From contig CAKRKO010000078.1 of NCBI GenBank assembly GCA_934358495.1, positions 1-13,005 of the forward strand: a stretch of 13,005 nt of DNA, in the 5' to 3' direction. The notes under the pieces were generated by a model, which made no database searches, was not told where the DNA came from, and worked only from the letters and a program-made list of their open reading frames with translations. Shown piece after piece: positions 7,012 through 13,005 of the stretch. Numbering within the stretch: position 1 is the first letter of the stretch; the number at the start of each line of letters is the position of its first letter. This DNA is from an uncultured Eubacterium sp. (GTDB lineage: Bacteria; Bacillota; Clostridia; Lachnospirales; Lachnospiraceae). The translations under genes were made by a program, and so were the position numbers.

Positions 7012-7518
7012 ATGATTGCACTGAAAATAACCGAAATCGGTACATTTATCAACAAGCTTTTAAAGGATGGCATGTGTGACCATTTTCTGCTACAGGAAGC
7101 AGTGATCACTCAGGCTGCTACCTACAATATTGATGGCAGTTTCCACACGGATTATTACGAGCCAGAAGAACGGGAAGCCCTGCATTTGGATGGACTATCC
7201 TATCTTCCATTTTTCCTGTTGCGCCCGAATTGCCTGAAGCTGATGCAAGGCAAAAAGAAACCATTATTTTTTAAATTTGTATTTTTACTGTCACCGGAAA
7301 ATCAGGCGAAAACACTTTCCCGTTCCGGGACAGCTTTTTCCACGGAGGATATCAGCGGCATGTATCTGCACTTCACTTATAAAAATGATGCGCTGATCTG
7401 CACCACAGGGATCTCCTACCGTCTGTTTTCTCTGGACAAATCACTGGAGCAGGAATGGGACCGCCTTGTTTCGGTCTTTCTGCGCCAAAACGGGATTATA
7501 GCAGAGCCGGTCGAATAA
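7012..7518 (+). CDS. DUF5721-like protein of unknown function
   Basis: This is a 168-residue soluble protein with no signal peptide. The N-terminus (ALKITEIGTFINKLL), the early FLLQEAVITQAATYNIDG and the repeated aromatic/phenylalanine stretches resemble the small uncharacterised Lachnospiraceae family DUF5721. I base that on memory of its pattern, not on a search. Mixed alpha/beta composition is likely. Function is unknown and I do not propose one. The start is ATG at 7012, with AGGAG 7 nt upstream; an in-frame GTG at 6994 lacks a site. It is the only plus-strand gene, monocistronic, with its own promoter. A terminator whose left arm encodes its last residues ends the unit, and the gene converges on the lspA-like gene. 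Confidence 0.75.
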   Translation: MIALKITEIGTFINKLLKDGMCDHFLLQEAVITQAATYNIDGSFHTDYYEPEEREALHLDGLSYLPFFLLRPNCLKLMQGKKKPLFFKFVFLLSPENQAKTLSRSGTAFSTEDISGMYLHFTYKNDALICTTGISYRLFSLDKSLEQEWDRLVSVFLRQNGIIAEPVE

Positions 7519-7538
7519 TGGACCGGCTTTTGTATTTT
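7505..7538 (+). terminator. Intrinsic terminator overlapping the end of the DUF5721-like gene
   Basis: AGCCGGTC (7505-7512) pairs perfectly with GACCGGCT (7521-7528) around an 8-nt loop, followed by TTTGTATTTT. The TAA stop (7516-7518) lies inside the loop, so the terminator stem is partly coding. The minus-strand reading lacks a T-run, so it mainly serves the plus strand. Confidence 0.85.
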
Positions 7539-7986
7539 AGAGTAATTCACGGAAAAACAGCACCGCCGTTCCGATGAAAATACACAGATCCGCAATGTTG
7601 TAAATAAACTTGCGCAGGAAAGGAATTGGAATCTGGAACTGAATATAATCCGTCACATATCCATGTAAAAAACGCTCCAGCAAATTGGCAAGACCTCCCC
7701 CAAGGATCAGAGCTAGTCCTGCTTTTAATGCTTTTTTACCTTTCAGCATCATCGCCAGCACAAAGGTCACTGTAATCAGGCTGACCACGCCAACGCCAAT
7801 GCCTTTCACCAATGCCGGACGTTTTTCCAGTGTGTCATTTGCCATTCCTGCATTGTGATACTTGCGCAGTGTGATATGTCCTTTTCCAATTGATTTTCGC
7901 TCTGAATCCGTAAATTTCTTATTAATGTGATGGCGGATTACAAATTCCGCCAGGCAAATCACACCAATGAGCATTATATAAATCAT
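7537..7986 (-). CDS. Signal peptidase II (LspA)-like protein, diverged
   Basis: This is a 149-residue membrane protein with about four hydrophobic helices, the length of lipoprotein signal peptidases, which cut prolipoproteins before the lipidated cysteine. Family motifs are present but altered. KYHNAGMA (42-49) matches the N-x-G-x-A box. GGGLANLLERFLHGYVTDYI (96-115) matches the GGALGNLIDR...GxVxDFI box. IYNIAD (128-133) matches FNxAD. The two catalytic aspartates are retained (Asp113 and Asp133). However, the conserved Asp of NxxDR is Glu104, and the Asp in helix 1 is Glu14. It may be an active paralogue or a specialised one. ATG at 7986 is chosen because AGGAG lies 10 nt upstream, inside the last codons of the LarC-family gene. 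A TTG at 8016 would place that site within the coding sequence. The gap to the upstream gene is only 7 bp, so translation is probably coupled. Confidence 0.78.
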   Translation of the reverse strand: MIYIMLIGVICLAEFVIRHHINKKFTDSERKSIGKGHITLRKYHNAGMANDTLEKRPALVKGIGVGVVSLITVTFVLAMMLKGKKALKAGLALILGGGLANLLERFLHGYVTDYIQFQIPIPFLRKFIYNIADLCIFIGTAVLFFRELL

Positions 7987-7993
7987 ATCGTCT

Positions 7994-9133
7994 CTACTCC
8001 TTTTTATTCTTGCCAAAAAGTTCCAGTTCTATACTTCGATACACTTCCCGGAATGGAAGTCCTGTCTTTCGCGCAATGGCAGCTACTGTCTCGTATTCCA
8101 GTGTCAGTGTTTCCCCGGATTCCCGCAGCATACGTTTCACAGATACTGCCCCGAGCGAACTTTTTTTATGTTCGATCTTTCGTGGTAATACGGTGCGTTC
8201 CATAAACTGACGGCGGATTCCGATGGTTGTGGTCTCCGCAAAAATAATCTGTTCCATTTTTTGCTGATCCTCCGGTCGGCACAATACCGTCAGCATGTAA
8301 GCCGGCCGATTTTTTTTCATGTAAATTGGCAAATAACATATATCCAGAGCACCATCCTTCATCAGACGCTCCATGGTGTAACCAAGTACCTCCCCGCTGC
8401 AGTCATCCAGATTGCATTCCAGCTTACATATCGTATCGCCCTGGCCTTTCTCACAGGCACTTTTCTGTTTTTCCACTTCTGCATCAAAAAGCATGACACG
8501 CAGTCTCGCTGCCGCTCCATTGGAAGCAATTCCATTTCCCACACCCTGTTTTATAATGTGATAGTTTTCCGGCAGATGATCCGTTGTCCGGCTTGCTGCA
8601 AGGATTGCCGCTCCGTCCGGTGTCACCCATGCGCCTTCCCGCTCCATCATCTGCAATGGAATTCCTGCATTCATCAATGTGTATAATGTTTCCGGAAGAG
8701 GCACCGGCATAATGCCCCGCTCCGTATAAATCTGCCCGAACCCCTCGTAAATTTCCGGACAGATCACTTCCTCAATCTGCAACTGATCCATACAGATTGC
8801 TGCTGTCATCATTGCCATAACACCATCAAAATCTTTCCCGGAGAATATCAGTTCACCGGCATCTTTTTTCTGTACAGCAACTTTTGCGTTCAGCCAGATT
8901 GCATAAGCTCTGGAGAACAGCTGCTCTGCGCCTGCAGGAAGTGAAAAATCTCCGATCCGATCCTGCAGATTTTTCAACATCGCCTGTTTGGCCTCATCGG
9001 AGCAGTGTACACTCAGTAGCAGTTTCACGGTTTCCTTTATTTTTGACTGTTCCGGAAGCAGCTGCAACAATGCTTCGGTCAGCATCTGCGCATTCAGACC
9101 TTCGTAACATTCCACATATATCTTTTGTCTCAT
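7994..9133 (-). CDS. LarC-family protein (nickel-pincer cofactor chelatase family), N-terminal half degenerate
   Basis: This is a 379-residue protein. Its C-terminal half is clearly LarC-like: LECNLDDCSGEVLGYTMERL (238-257), IYMKKNRPAYMLTVL (270-284), ETTTIGIRRQ (300-309) and LEYETVAAIARKTGLP (345-360). PVPLPETLYTL (143-153) and WVTPDGAAIL (169-178) match the central PxPAxxxLL and TPTGAAI boxes. LarC inserts nickel into the pyridinium-bisthiocarboxylate mononucleotide to give the lactate racemase-type cofactor. Here the N-terminal CFSGxSGDM box is reduced to ECYEGLNAQM. The His-rich run is absent, and the HFHEVGAxDS box is replaced by IFSGKDFDG (96-104). Metal loading may therefore be altered or lost. 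No larA, larB or larE is in the window. The start is ATG at 9133, with GAGG 9 nt upstream; ATG at 9139 is only 3 nt from it. An upstream in-frame extension to 9280 is unsupported. Confidence 0.8.
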   Translation of the reverse strand: MRQKIYVECYEGLNAQMLTEALLQLLPEQSKIKETVKLLLSVHCSDEAKQAMLKNLQDRIGDFSLPAGAEQLFSRAYAIWLNAKVAVQKKDAGELIFSGKDFDGVMAMMTAAICMDQLQIEEVICPEIYEGFGQIYTERGIMPVPLPETLYTLMNAGIPLQMMEREGAWVTPDGAAILAASRTTDHLPENYHIIKQGVGNGIASNGAAARLRVMLFDAEVEKQKSACEKGQGDTICKLECNLDDCSGEVLGYTMERLMKDGALDICYLPIYMKKNRPAYMLTVLCRPEDQQKMEQIIFAETTTIGIRRQFMERTVLPRKIEHKKSSLGAVSVKRMLRESGETLTLEYETVAAIARKTGLPFREVYRSIELELFGKNKKE

Positions 9134-9320
9134 TTTCATTGACCTCGGTTCTTTTTCTTTATCCACAGTATAAAATAAAATCACAAAAAAAACCATATTT
9201 TTCTGCGCTGGATACACAATAACCAACCAAAACACTATGATTACCTTTTGGTCATATAAAAAGTGCATAATTATTTTCAAAAAATTTTTAAATCATTGTG
9301 AACACTTATGTACATACTTT

Positions 9321-9332
9321 TGCTATTATAAT
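9321..9332 (+). promoter_or_regulatory. Extended -10 promoter of the candidate small RNA
   Basis: TGCTATTATAAT contains both an extended -10 (TGC then TATTAT) and an overlapping consensus TATAAT at 9327-9332. No -35 at normal spacing stands out, which is tolerated in extended -10 promoters. Start of transcription would be near 9337-9340. Confidence 0.45.
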
Positions 9333-9336
9333 GATT

Positions 9337-9436
9337 GTAAAAACCCCCAATACATTATAAGTTTTTTGCTACCCCCATAGTAAAAAATACCTTCTCCTTA
9401 AAAGGCAGCCGTTCGGATTTGGCTGCCTTTTTATTT
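9337..9436 (+). ncRNA. Candidate small RNA with C-rich anti-Shine-Dalgarno-like segments
   Basis: About 100 nt run from the extended -10 promoter to a terminator, on the strand opposite to both neighbouring genes and with no plus-strand gene downstream. The body before the terminator looks mostly unstructured. It carries CCCCC at 9344-9348 and 9372-9376, and CTTCTCCTTA at 9391-9400, which is complementary to AAGGAGAA-type ribosome binding sites. This is the layout of trans-acting Firmicute small RNAs that mask translation start regions (compare the C-rich loops of RsaE or the streptococcal csRNAs). No known family is recognised. Alternatively, promoter and terminator are coincidental and the hairpin only insulates the LarC gene. 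Confidence 0.4.
9401..9436 (+). terminator. Strong intrinsic terminator in the 9.1-9.6 kb gap
   Basis: AAAGGCAGCC (9401-9410) pairs perfectly with GGCTGCCTTT (9421-9430) around a 10-nt loop and continues into TTATTT. Read on the minus strand the stem is followed by only a short T-run (CTTTTAAGG), so the plus strand is the better terminator. It may still contribute to ending the protease transcript arriving from the right. Confidence 0.8.
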
Positions 9437-9456
9437 GCACTTCTTCAGAGACATGC

Positions 9457-9517
9457 AGATATACAGAAAAAAAGGTGAATCATACTTGCATGAATAAACA
9501 CTTTTTCCTGTATATCT
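9457..9517. repeat. Long inverted repeat downstream of the S8 protease gene
   Basis: AGATATACAG (9457-9466) is matched by CTGTATATCT (9508-9517), ten perfect pairs. Pairing continues inward through an A-run opposite TTTTT and GTG (9475-9477) opposite CAC (9499-9501), with small bulges. On the minus strand the right-hand arm contains CCTTTTTTTC. It lies about 70 bp past the protease stop, so it may be a 3' structure of that mRNA, an operator, or a dispersed element. Confidence 0.55.
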
Positions 9518-9588
9518 ATATGGCGAAAAAACACATCAAGAGGAAACATAGCGAATCCGAAATAAATAGGACGGAAGATATGCATTTT

Positions 9589-11319
9589 TTAACTTCCCCT
9601 CAATCTTAATAACGCATCATACACATTCAGCGTCCCATATCCATACACCGGATTCGGGTAATTTCGGTCCGCATCCCGCCCCGCTCCTCGGATCAGCAAA
9701 TTTTTCAGATCCACAGTATTCAGATACATCATATTATTTTCCACAATTCCCCATTGAAAAATCTGTGCGCAGGCGCCCACCGTCAATGCTGCACTGACAC
9801 TTGTTCCACTGCGTGCTTCATATCGGTCACGCAGCACCGGTCCCGTCACATTCACCCCCGGTGCGATGATATCCGGTTTTACCTGATCCAAACTTGAAAA
9901 TCCCCGTCCGGAATCTGGATAAACACTTCCGCCCACAGAATTGTAAGCTCCGGTTGTGACCGCCACCCTTGACATCCCAGGCATTGTGATCGTTGTATCC
10001 GGACTGGAACGTAGAAAAAACACCTCGCCACTTAAAAATGCGGTCAATGGCAACCAGCAGAAAATGTCTCCACTCAGCACCAACTCCGGTTGTATTTCCA
10101 CCGTCCAAATTCCAGCAAGTGGTGTCTCAAACCGCAGTGCGATCAGCTGCATGCTGTTTCTCGTTCCCACAATGGCATACTCCACCGTCAATTTCGTCTG
10201 TTCAAATAAAAATGTATATTCCTGCCGGTTTCCCGGGCGCACCACCATGTTTGGAAGCCGTTCTCCGGTAGGCGACAGCACGGAGATCCGATAGATTTCC
10301 GGCACCATCGTCCACACTTCCAGCCAAAATCCCCGGACTTCTTCTCCAACAGAAAGTTCCATGCTTTCTGTTTTTCCCACCGACAGACCTCTGCGCTGCT
10401 CATGGTGTCTCTGATTGGCCTCATTTCCGGCCGCCACCACCACAGCCCGCTGTCTCCGTCTTCCAAGTTCATCGCACAGGACAGACAATGGTTCTTCCCC
10501 TGCATGACTTCCGAGGCTTCCACCCATTCCGATACACAATACAAGTGGCAGCCGCTGCTCATAGGCAAACCGATTCAGCCAGGTCAATCCCATCATCAGA
10601 TCATTTTCCTGGTAACATTCCACACCCTCCGGAATAAAATAATACTCCCGCAGATACTGCTTTGCCTGCTTGCATTTTACCACTGCAATATTTGCCAGAG
10701 GTGCCGCCCCGGAAAACTCTGCCCCGGCATCTGCACTGCCGCAGGCCACCCCCGCCAGAAACGTGCCATGTCCATTTTCGTCCCGCAAAGGCACAATTTC
10801 CTGCGGTTGTTGCGACTGCAGTGCAGCATTGATCTCATTCTCACCGTAAAAAGTCCCATATACCATACCATCTGGCGGTATTCCATCCTGCCTAGTCTGA
10901 TCCCAGATGCCAAGAATTCTCGTACTCCCATCCTGATTTCGAAATGTCGGATGCTCATACGTAATCCCCGTATCAACAAACCCGATCAGAACACCCTGTC
11001 CCTGTAGATCAAGCACTGTCGGATTTTGCAGACGCAGAATCCCGCTGACTTCCAATGCAGTCATATCCATCGGTATCAGACAATGTGGAATCGTCAGATA
11101 CGGATAATCCTGCAAATTCAGCTCCGGCGACTGCTGCCTGCTGTAATAGCCGATATCATACGTATCATCTACCTGTATGATGCATTCCGGATTTCCCAAA
11201 GGGTATCCCCCAATATAATCCAGAATCAGATCATAATACTCATTAGAATAGACCGCCTCTTTGCAAAGTTCCTCGTCCAAACTTCTGCTGCGCTCCTTTT
11301 GATTTGTTACTATCATCAT
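9589..11319 (-). CDS. S8 family (subtilisin-like) peptidase, Csp type
   Basis: This 576-residue subtilase has an intact triad: Asp116 in GFVDTGI, His184 in ENGHGTFLAG and Ser507 in RSGTSVSAA. The oxyanion Asn299 is in VAAGNE. About 105 N-terminal residues form a prodomain-like region. A large insert between Asn299 and the serine (about 310-450) fits the jelly-roll domain of clostridial Csp proteases. There is no signal peptide, so a spore-compartment role is plausible. Csp proteases activate the cortex hydrolase SleC during germination, while CspC members are inactive receptors; the complete triad argues for an active enzyme. The start is uncertain. ATG at 11319 has no ribosome binding site, whereas TTG at 11280 has AAGGAG 12 nt upstream and would follow a possible spore promoter, removing 13 residues. 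No cspB/cspC partner or sleC is seen. It is probably monocistronic, with terminators on both sides. Confidence 0.88.
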   Translation of the reverse strand: MMIVTNQKERSRSLDEELCKEAVYSNEYYDLILDYIGGYPLGNPECIIQVDDTYDIGYYSRQQSPELNLQDYPYLTIPHCLIPMDMTALEVSGILRLQNPTVLDLQGQGVLIGFVDTGITYEHPTFRNQDGSTRILGIWDQTRQDGIPPDGMVYGTFYGENEINAALQSQQPQEIVPLRDENGHGTFLAGVACGSADAGAEFSGAAPLANIAVVKCKQAKQYLREYYFIPEGVECYQENDLMMGLTWLNRFAYEQRLPLVLCIGMGGSLGSHAGEEPLSVLCDELGRRRQRAVVVAAGNEANQRHHEQRRGLSVGKTESMELSVGEEVRGFWLEVWTMVPEIYRISVLSPTGERLPNMVVRPGNRQEYTFLFEQTKLTVEYAIVGTRNSMQLIALRFETPLAGIWTVEIQPELVLSGDIFCWLPLTAFLSGEVFFLRSSPDTTITMPGMSRVAVTTGAYNSVGGSVYPDSGRGFSSLDQVKPDIIAPGVNVTGPVLRDRYEARSGTSVSAALTVGACAQIFQWGIVENNMMYLNTVDLKNLLIRGAGRDADRNYPNPVYGYGTLNVYDALLRLRGS

Positions 11320-11345
11320 ATGTTTTTAATACAAGAAAGTGTGAT
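11315..11345 (-). promoter_or_regulatory. Possible mother-cell (SigE-like) promoter of the S8 protease
   Basis: On the minus strand ATCACACT (complement of 11338-11345) and CATATGAT (complement of 11315-11322) are separated by 15 nt. They resemble the B. subtilis SigE boxes (about KCATATT and CATACAnT) with two mismatches each. If used, transcription would begin after the ATG at 11319 and favour the TTG start at 11280. Confidence 0.25.
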
Positions 11346-11368
11346 TCAGATAGAACAATTTTCTCTAC

Positions 11369-11419
11369 AAAAAAAGAACGTACCAAGGGAAAATTAGCTT
11401 TTTCCTGGTACGTTCTTTT
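11369..11419 (-). terminator. Terminator after the phzF-like gene (possibly bidirectional)
   Basis: AAAAGAACGTACCA (11372-11385) pairs perfectly with TGGTACGTTCTTTT (11406-11419). The stem extends inward through GGGAAAA opposite TTTTTCC. On the minus strand the stem is followed by a T-run of seven (complement of 11369-11375), which fits the end of the phzF-like transcript 28 bp after its stop. The plus-strand reading also has four Ts. Confidence 0.88.
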
Positions 11420-11446
11420 CAAACTTGATTAACTTTTATTTAATTT

Positions 11447-12406
11447 TTATATCTTCAGTTCAATTCCTTCCTGACAGATCACACCACAACCCCCGACCCA
11501 CACAGACGGCTTTTGTTCCTGTATCTTCACTTTCGTGTAGACCCTGGATGGACGGTTCATGTGCTCCCCCTGAAGGAAACAGTTAATCTGATTTTCCCTA
11601 ACTCTACCTATCTGATACAGATAATACGTCAGGCCACCATTTGACGTTCCAGTGGCACATTCCTCCGGAATATCATACAACGGTGCATAATTACTGCAAT
11701 ATGCTGTGATCTCATTTTCTTCTGTATCACAACTTTCTGATTTTTTTGCTTTATTCCGCAGATTCAGACAGGACATATGTACCCCTACCACATCCAGTTC
11801 CTCTGAAATTCTGCAAACTTCTTCTTCATGCTGTACTGCCTTCATTAAAGCATCTCTGCTTCTGACACACACATGAATATCTCTCAAACCAGATTTCACG
11901 ATACGGACTTTCATCTCTTTATCCAGTGCGTCCGTGTCAAGCTCATAAGCCTTACAGATCCGTTCTGTCATCTGCCGATCCAGAACCTGATCCATTTCCG
12001 GCTGATCCATCTCCATCCAGATGATTCCTTCTGAAACCTCTACCGACAGATGTGCTTCCCTTGCAACAAGTTCATACACACCATCCTCAATCACACCTTT
12101 CTGATTTAAATAAGAAAAAGATGCAATTGTTGCATGACCGCACAACGGAACTTCTGCTGCCGGGGTAAAATAGCGAATGGCAAAACTTCTGTCATTCAAC
12201 CGAGTAATAAATGCGGTTTCAGAAAAATGAAGCTTAGACGCAATCTGCTGCATCTGAGTATCTGTCAGACTCTCACATTTCGCATCGGCAGATCCGTGCA
12301 CAGGAAACATTTTTCCTGAATCACTCTCTTCGCTCAGATATACAACTCCTGCCGGATTTCCACCTTCCGGCTGATCTGAAAATCCATTGACTACGTTTAC
12401 TTTCAT
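11447..12406 (-). CDS. PhzF family isomerase/epimerase-like protein
   Basis: This is a 319-residue protein of the PhzF/diaminopimelate-epimerase fold. Characteristic blocks are the start VNVVNGFSDQPEGGNPAGVV (3-22), LHFSETAFI (59-67, with Glu63 at the position of the catalytic acid of PhzF), YFTPAAEVPLCGHATIAS (79-96) and CATGTSNGGLTYYL in the second domain. True PhzF isomerises a phenazine precursor, but in most bacteria the family member has an unknown substrate, and no phenazine genes are here. A roughly 20-residue insertion (about 26-46) and a Lys/Glu-rich insertion before ITAYCSNYAPLY make it slightly longer than usual. ATG at 12406 has GGGAAG about 12 nt upstream, overlapping the region just after the transporter stop 20 bp away, so the two genes form one unit ending at the strong terminator. 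Confidence 0.87.
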   Translation of the reverse strand: MKVNVVNGFSDQPEGGNPAGVVYLSEESDSGKMFPVHGSADAKCESLTDTQMQQIASKLHFSETAFITRLNDRSFAIRYFTPAAEVPLCGHATIASFSYLNQKGVIEDGVYELVAREAHLSVEVSEGIIWMEMDQPEMDQVLDRQMTERICKAYELDTDALDKEMKVRIVKSGLRDIHVCVRSRDALMKAVQHEEEVCRISEELDVVGVHMSCLNLRNKAKKSESCDTEENEITAYCSNYAPLYDIPEECATGTSNGGLTYYLYQIGRVRENQINCFLQGEHMNRPSRVYTKVKIQEQKPSVWVGGCGVICQEGIELKI

Positions 12407-12426
12407 GGTTTTTTGAAACTTCCCTT

Positions 12427-13005
12427 TCAGTTCTTTGTGCCTGAACTCTCTGCTTTCTTTTTTGCTCCCCTGTTGGCAAAGAATTCAGATATAATAGATG
12501 AGGCTATAATCACAGAACCTCCAACAACCAACTGCCAGTATAATGGATCCCCAAGCATAAGTACTGCCAGCAATGTAGCAAATACACTTTCAAAGGATAA
12601 CAAAATACCACTCGTTGTCGTGGATACCCGCTTCATGCCGTATAAACACAAAAAATAAGGAATAATTGAACAGAAGACTGCCAGGAAGAAAAATGCTCCA
12701 AATGGAAGTGCGATAGTGCCAATTTTCCTGAAGTCTCCGCTGATCAGTGTTGCAACCCAGGCAAGCACTGCCACAGTTCCCATCTGTGTAAGATTTAACA
12801 GCCAACCATCATACTGTTTGCTGAATTTCGACGAGTATACAATGTGTACAGCATAGGAAAGTGCGCATCCTGCACTGAGCAGATCACCTTTATTAAAGGA
12901 ATCCAGCCCATTTGCCAGAAGGAGACATATTCCAACCATACAGATTACAGATGCAAGTACATCGCTGCCTGTCGGTTTCTTTCTTCTTATAATAAGATAC
13001 ACGAT
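12427..13005 (-). CDS. EamA/DMT family transporter, C-terminal part (cut by the window edge)
   Basis: The frame is open to the right edge, so the N-terminus is missing; about 192 residues are visible. Several hydrophobic helices occur, including DVLASVICMVGICLLL, GDLLSAGCALSYAVHIVYSS, TVAVLAWVATLI, GAFFFLAVFCSIIPYFLCLYG and SGILLSFESVFATLLAVLML, then LVVGGSVIIASSIISEF and a basic/polar tail. The second EamA repeat signature (SYAVHIVYSS; RVSTTTSGILLSFESVFATLLAVLMLGD) is clear. DMT carriers export or exchange amino acids, nucleotides or related metabolites; substrate cannot be assigned. It lies 20 bp upstream of the phzF-like gene and probably shares its transcript. Confidence 0.88.
   Translation of the reverse strand: MVYLIIRRKKPTGSDVLASVICMVGICLLLANGLDSFNKGDLLSAGCALSYAVHIVYSSKFSKQYDGWLLNLTQMGTVAVLAWVATLISGDFRKIGTIALPFGAFFFLAVFCSIIPYFLCLYGMKRVSTTTSGILLSFESVFATLLAVLMLGDPLYWQLVVGGSVIIASSIISEFFANRGAKKKAESSGTKN

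Larger units (their letters stand above)
9134..9588. other. 455-bp gap without a protein gene
   Basis: The gap separates two minus-strand genes. It holds the LarC leader, with a possible minus-strand -10 TATACT (complement of 9167-9172) and no good -35. It also holds a plus-strand candidate small RNA ending in a strong terminator (9337-9436) and a long inverted repeat (9457-9517). A 46-codon minus-strand frame (9445-9585) begins 9 nt after an AGGGG, but its composition is unremarkable and I do not annotate it. Confidence 0.6.

Noticed and set aside
9134..9280. N-terminal extension of the LarC-like protein
   Set aside because: It would need a TTG start without a ribosome binding site; GAGG 9 nt before ATG 9133 is a better start and fits the family's N-terminus.
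9377..9399. Minus-strand micro-ORF (seven codons, MGVAKNL) after AAGGAGAAGG, antisense to the candidate small RNA
   Set aside because: The AAGGAG is 15 nt from the ATG, the frame is very short and there is no minus-strand promoter evidence; complementarity to an anti-SD-like segment explains the purine run.
9445..9585. 46-codon minus-strand frame just after the protease stop, preceded by AGGGG
   Set aside because: The SD-like bases belong to the protease's last codons, the frame runs through the inverted repeat, and the protein composition is not distinctive.
10402..11007. 201-codon plus-strand open frame inside the S8 protease gene
   Set aside because: The minus-strand protease has all catalytic motifs across this span; the plus frame has no start signal and no family features.
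1..13005. CRISPR arrays, tRNA or rRNA genes, transposases, toxin-antitoxin or phage-defence genes
   Set aside because: I looked for regular direct repeats and known motifs and saw none; the only repeats are the inverted repeats listed.

Overview
The window looks like a chromosomal segment of a low-to-mid GC anaerobic Firmicute, most likely a spore-forming Lachnospiraceae (Blautia/Ruminococcus/Dorea-like). The support is indirect. Codon usage and strong AGGAG-type ribosome binding sites fit. So does the gene set: an O-acetylhomoserine sulfhydrylase, an ECF riboflavin S component, a UbiB kinase beside a phasin-like protein, a Csp-type subtilase and a DUF5721-like protein. I see no phage, transposase, CRISPR, tRNA or rRNA. 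Almost every gene is on the minus strand and is read from high to low coordinates.

Layout from the left. 1-380 has no gene, but 150-368 is a rod-like imperfect inverted repeat, the most conspicuous non-coding structure here, ending just past the metY stop. Then come metY (381-1664), ribU-like (1696-2310), ubiB/aarF-like (2330-3931) and a phasin-like gene (3959-4282). These four are closely spaced and probably cotranscribed from a promoter near 4325. A sulfotransferase (4384-5493) and a transglutaminase-fold lipoprotein (5616-6785) lie upstream. The lipoprotein is divergent from a DUF5721-like gene on the plus strand (7012-7518), and a palindrome sits between their promoters. That gene converges on an unusual signal peptidase II homologue (7537-7986), which is coupled to a LarC-family gene (7994-9133) lacking the usual N-terminal metal-binding motifs.

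9134-9588 has no convincing protein gene. It contains an extended -10 box followed about 100 nt later by a strong terminator on the plus strand. The interval carries C-rich segments that resemble an anti-Shine-Dalgarno, so it is a candidate free-standing small RNA. A second long inverted repeat follows. Beyond that is a Csp-like S8 protease with an intact catalytic triad (9589-11319), a strong terminator (11369-11419), a PhzF-family isomerase (11447-12406) and the C-terminal part of an EamA/DMT transporter (12427 to the right edge), which form a two-gene unit.

Functionally this is mostly housekeeping (sulfur amino acid synthesis, riboflavin uptake, lipoprotein processing, possible spore germination). 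The less ordinary items are the hairpin element, the candidate small RNA, the sulfotransferase of unknown acceptor and the diverged LarC/LspA pair. No clearly new multi-gene system can be demonstrated from this sequence alone.
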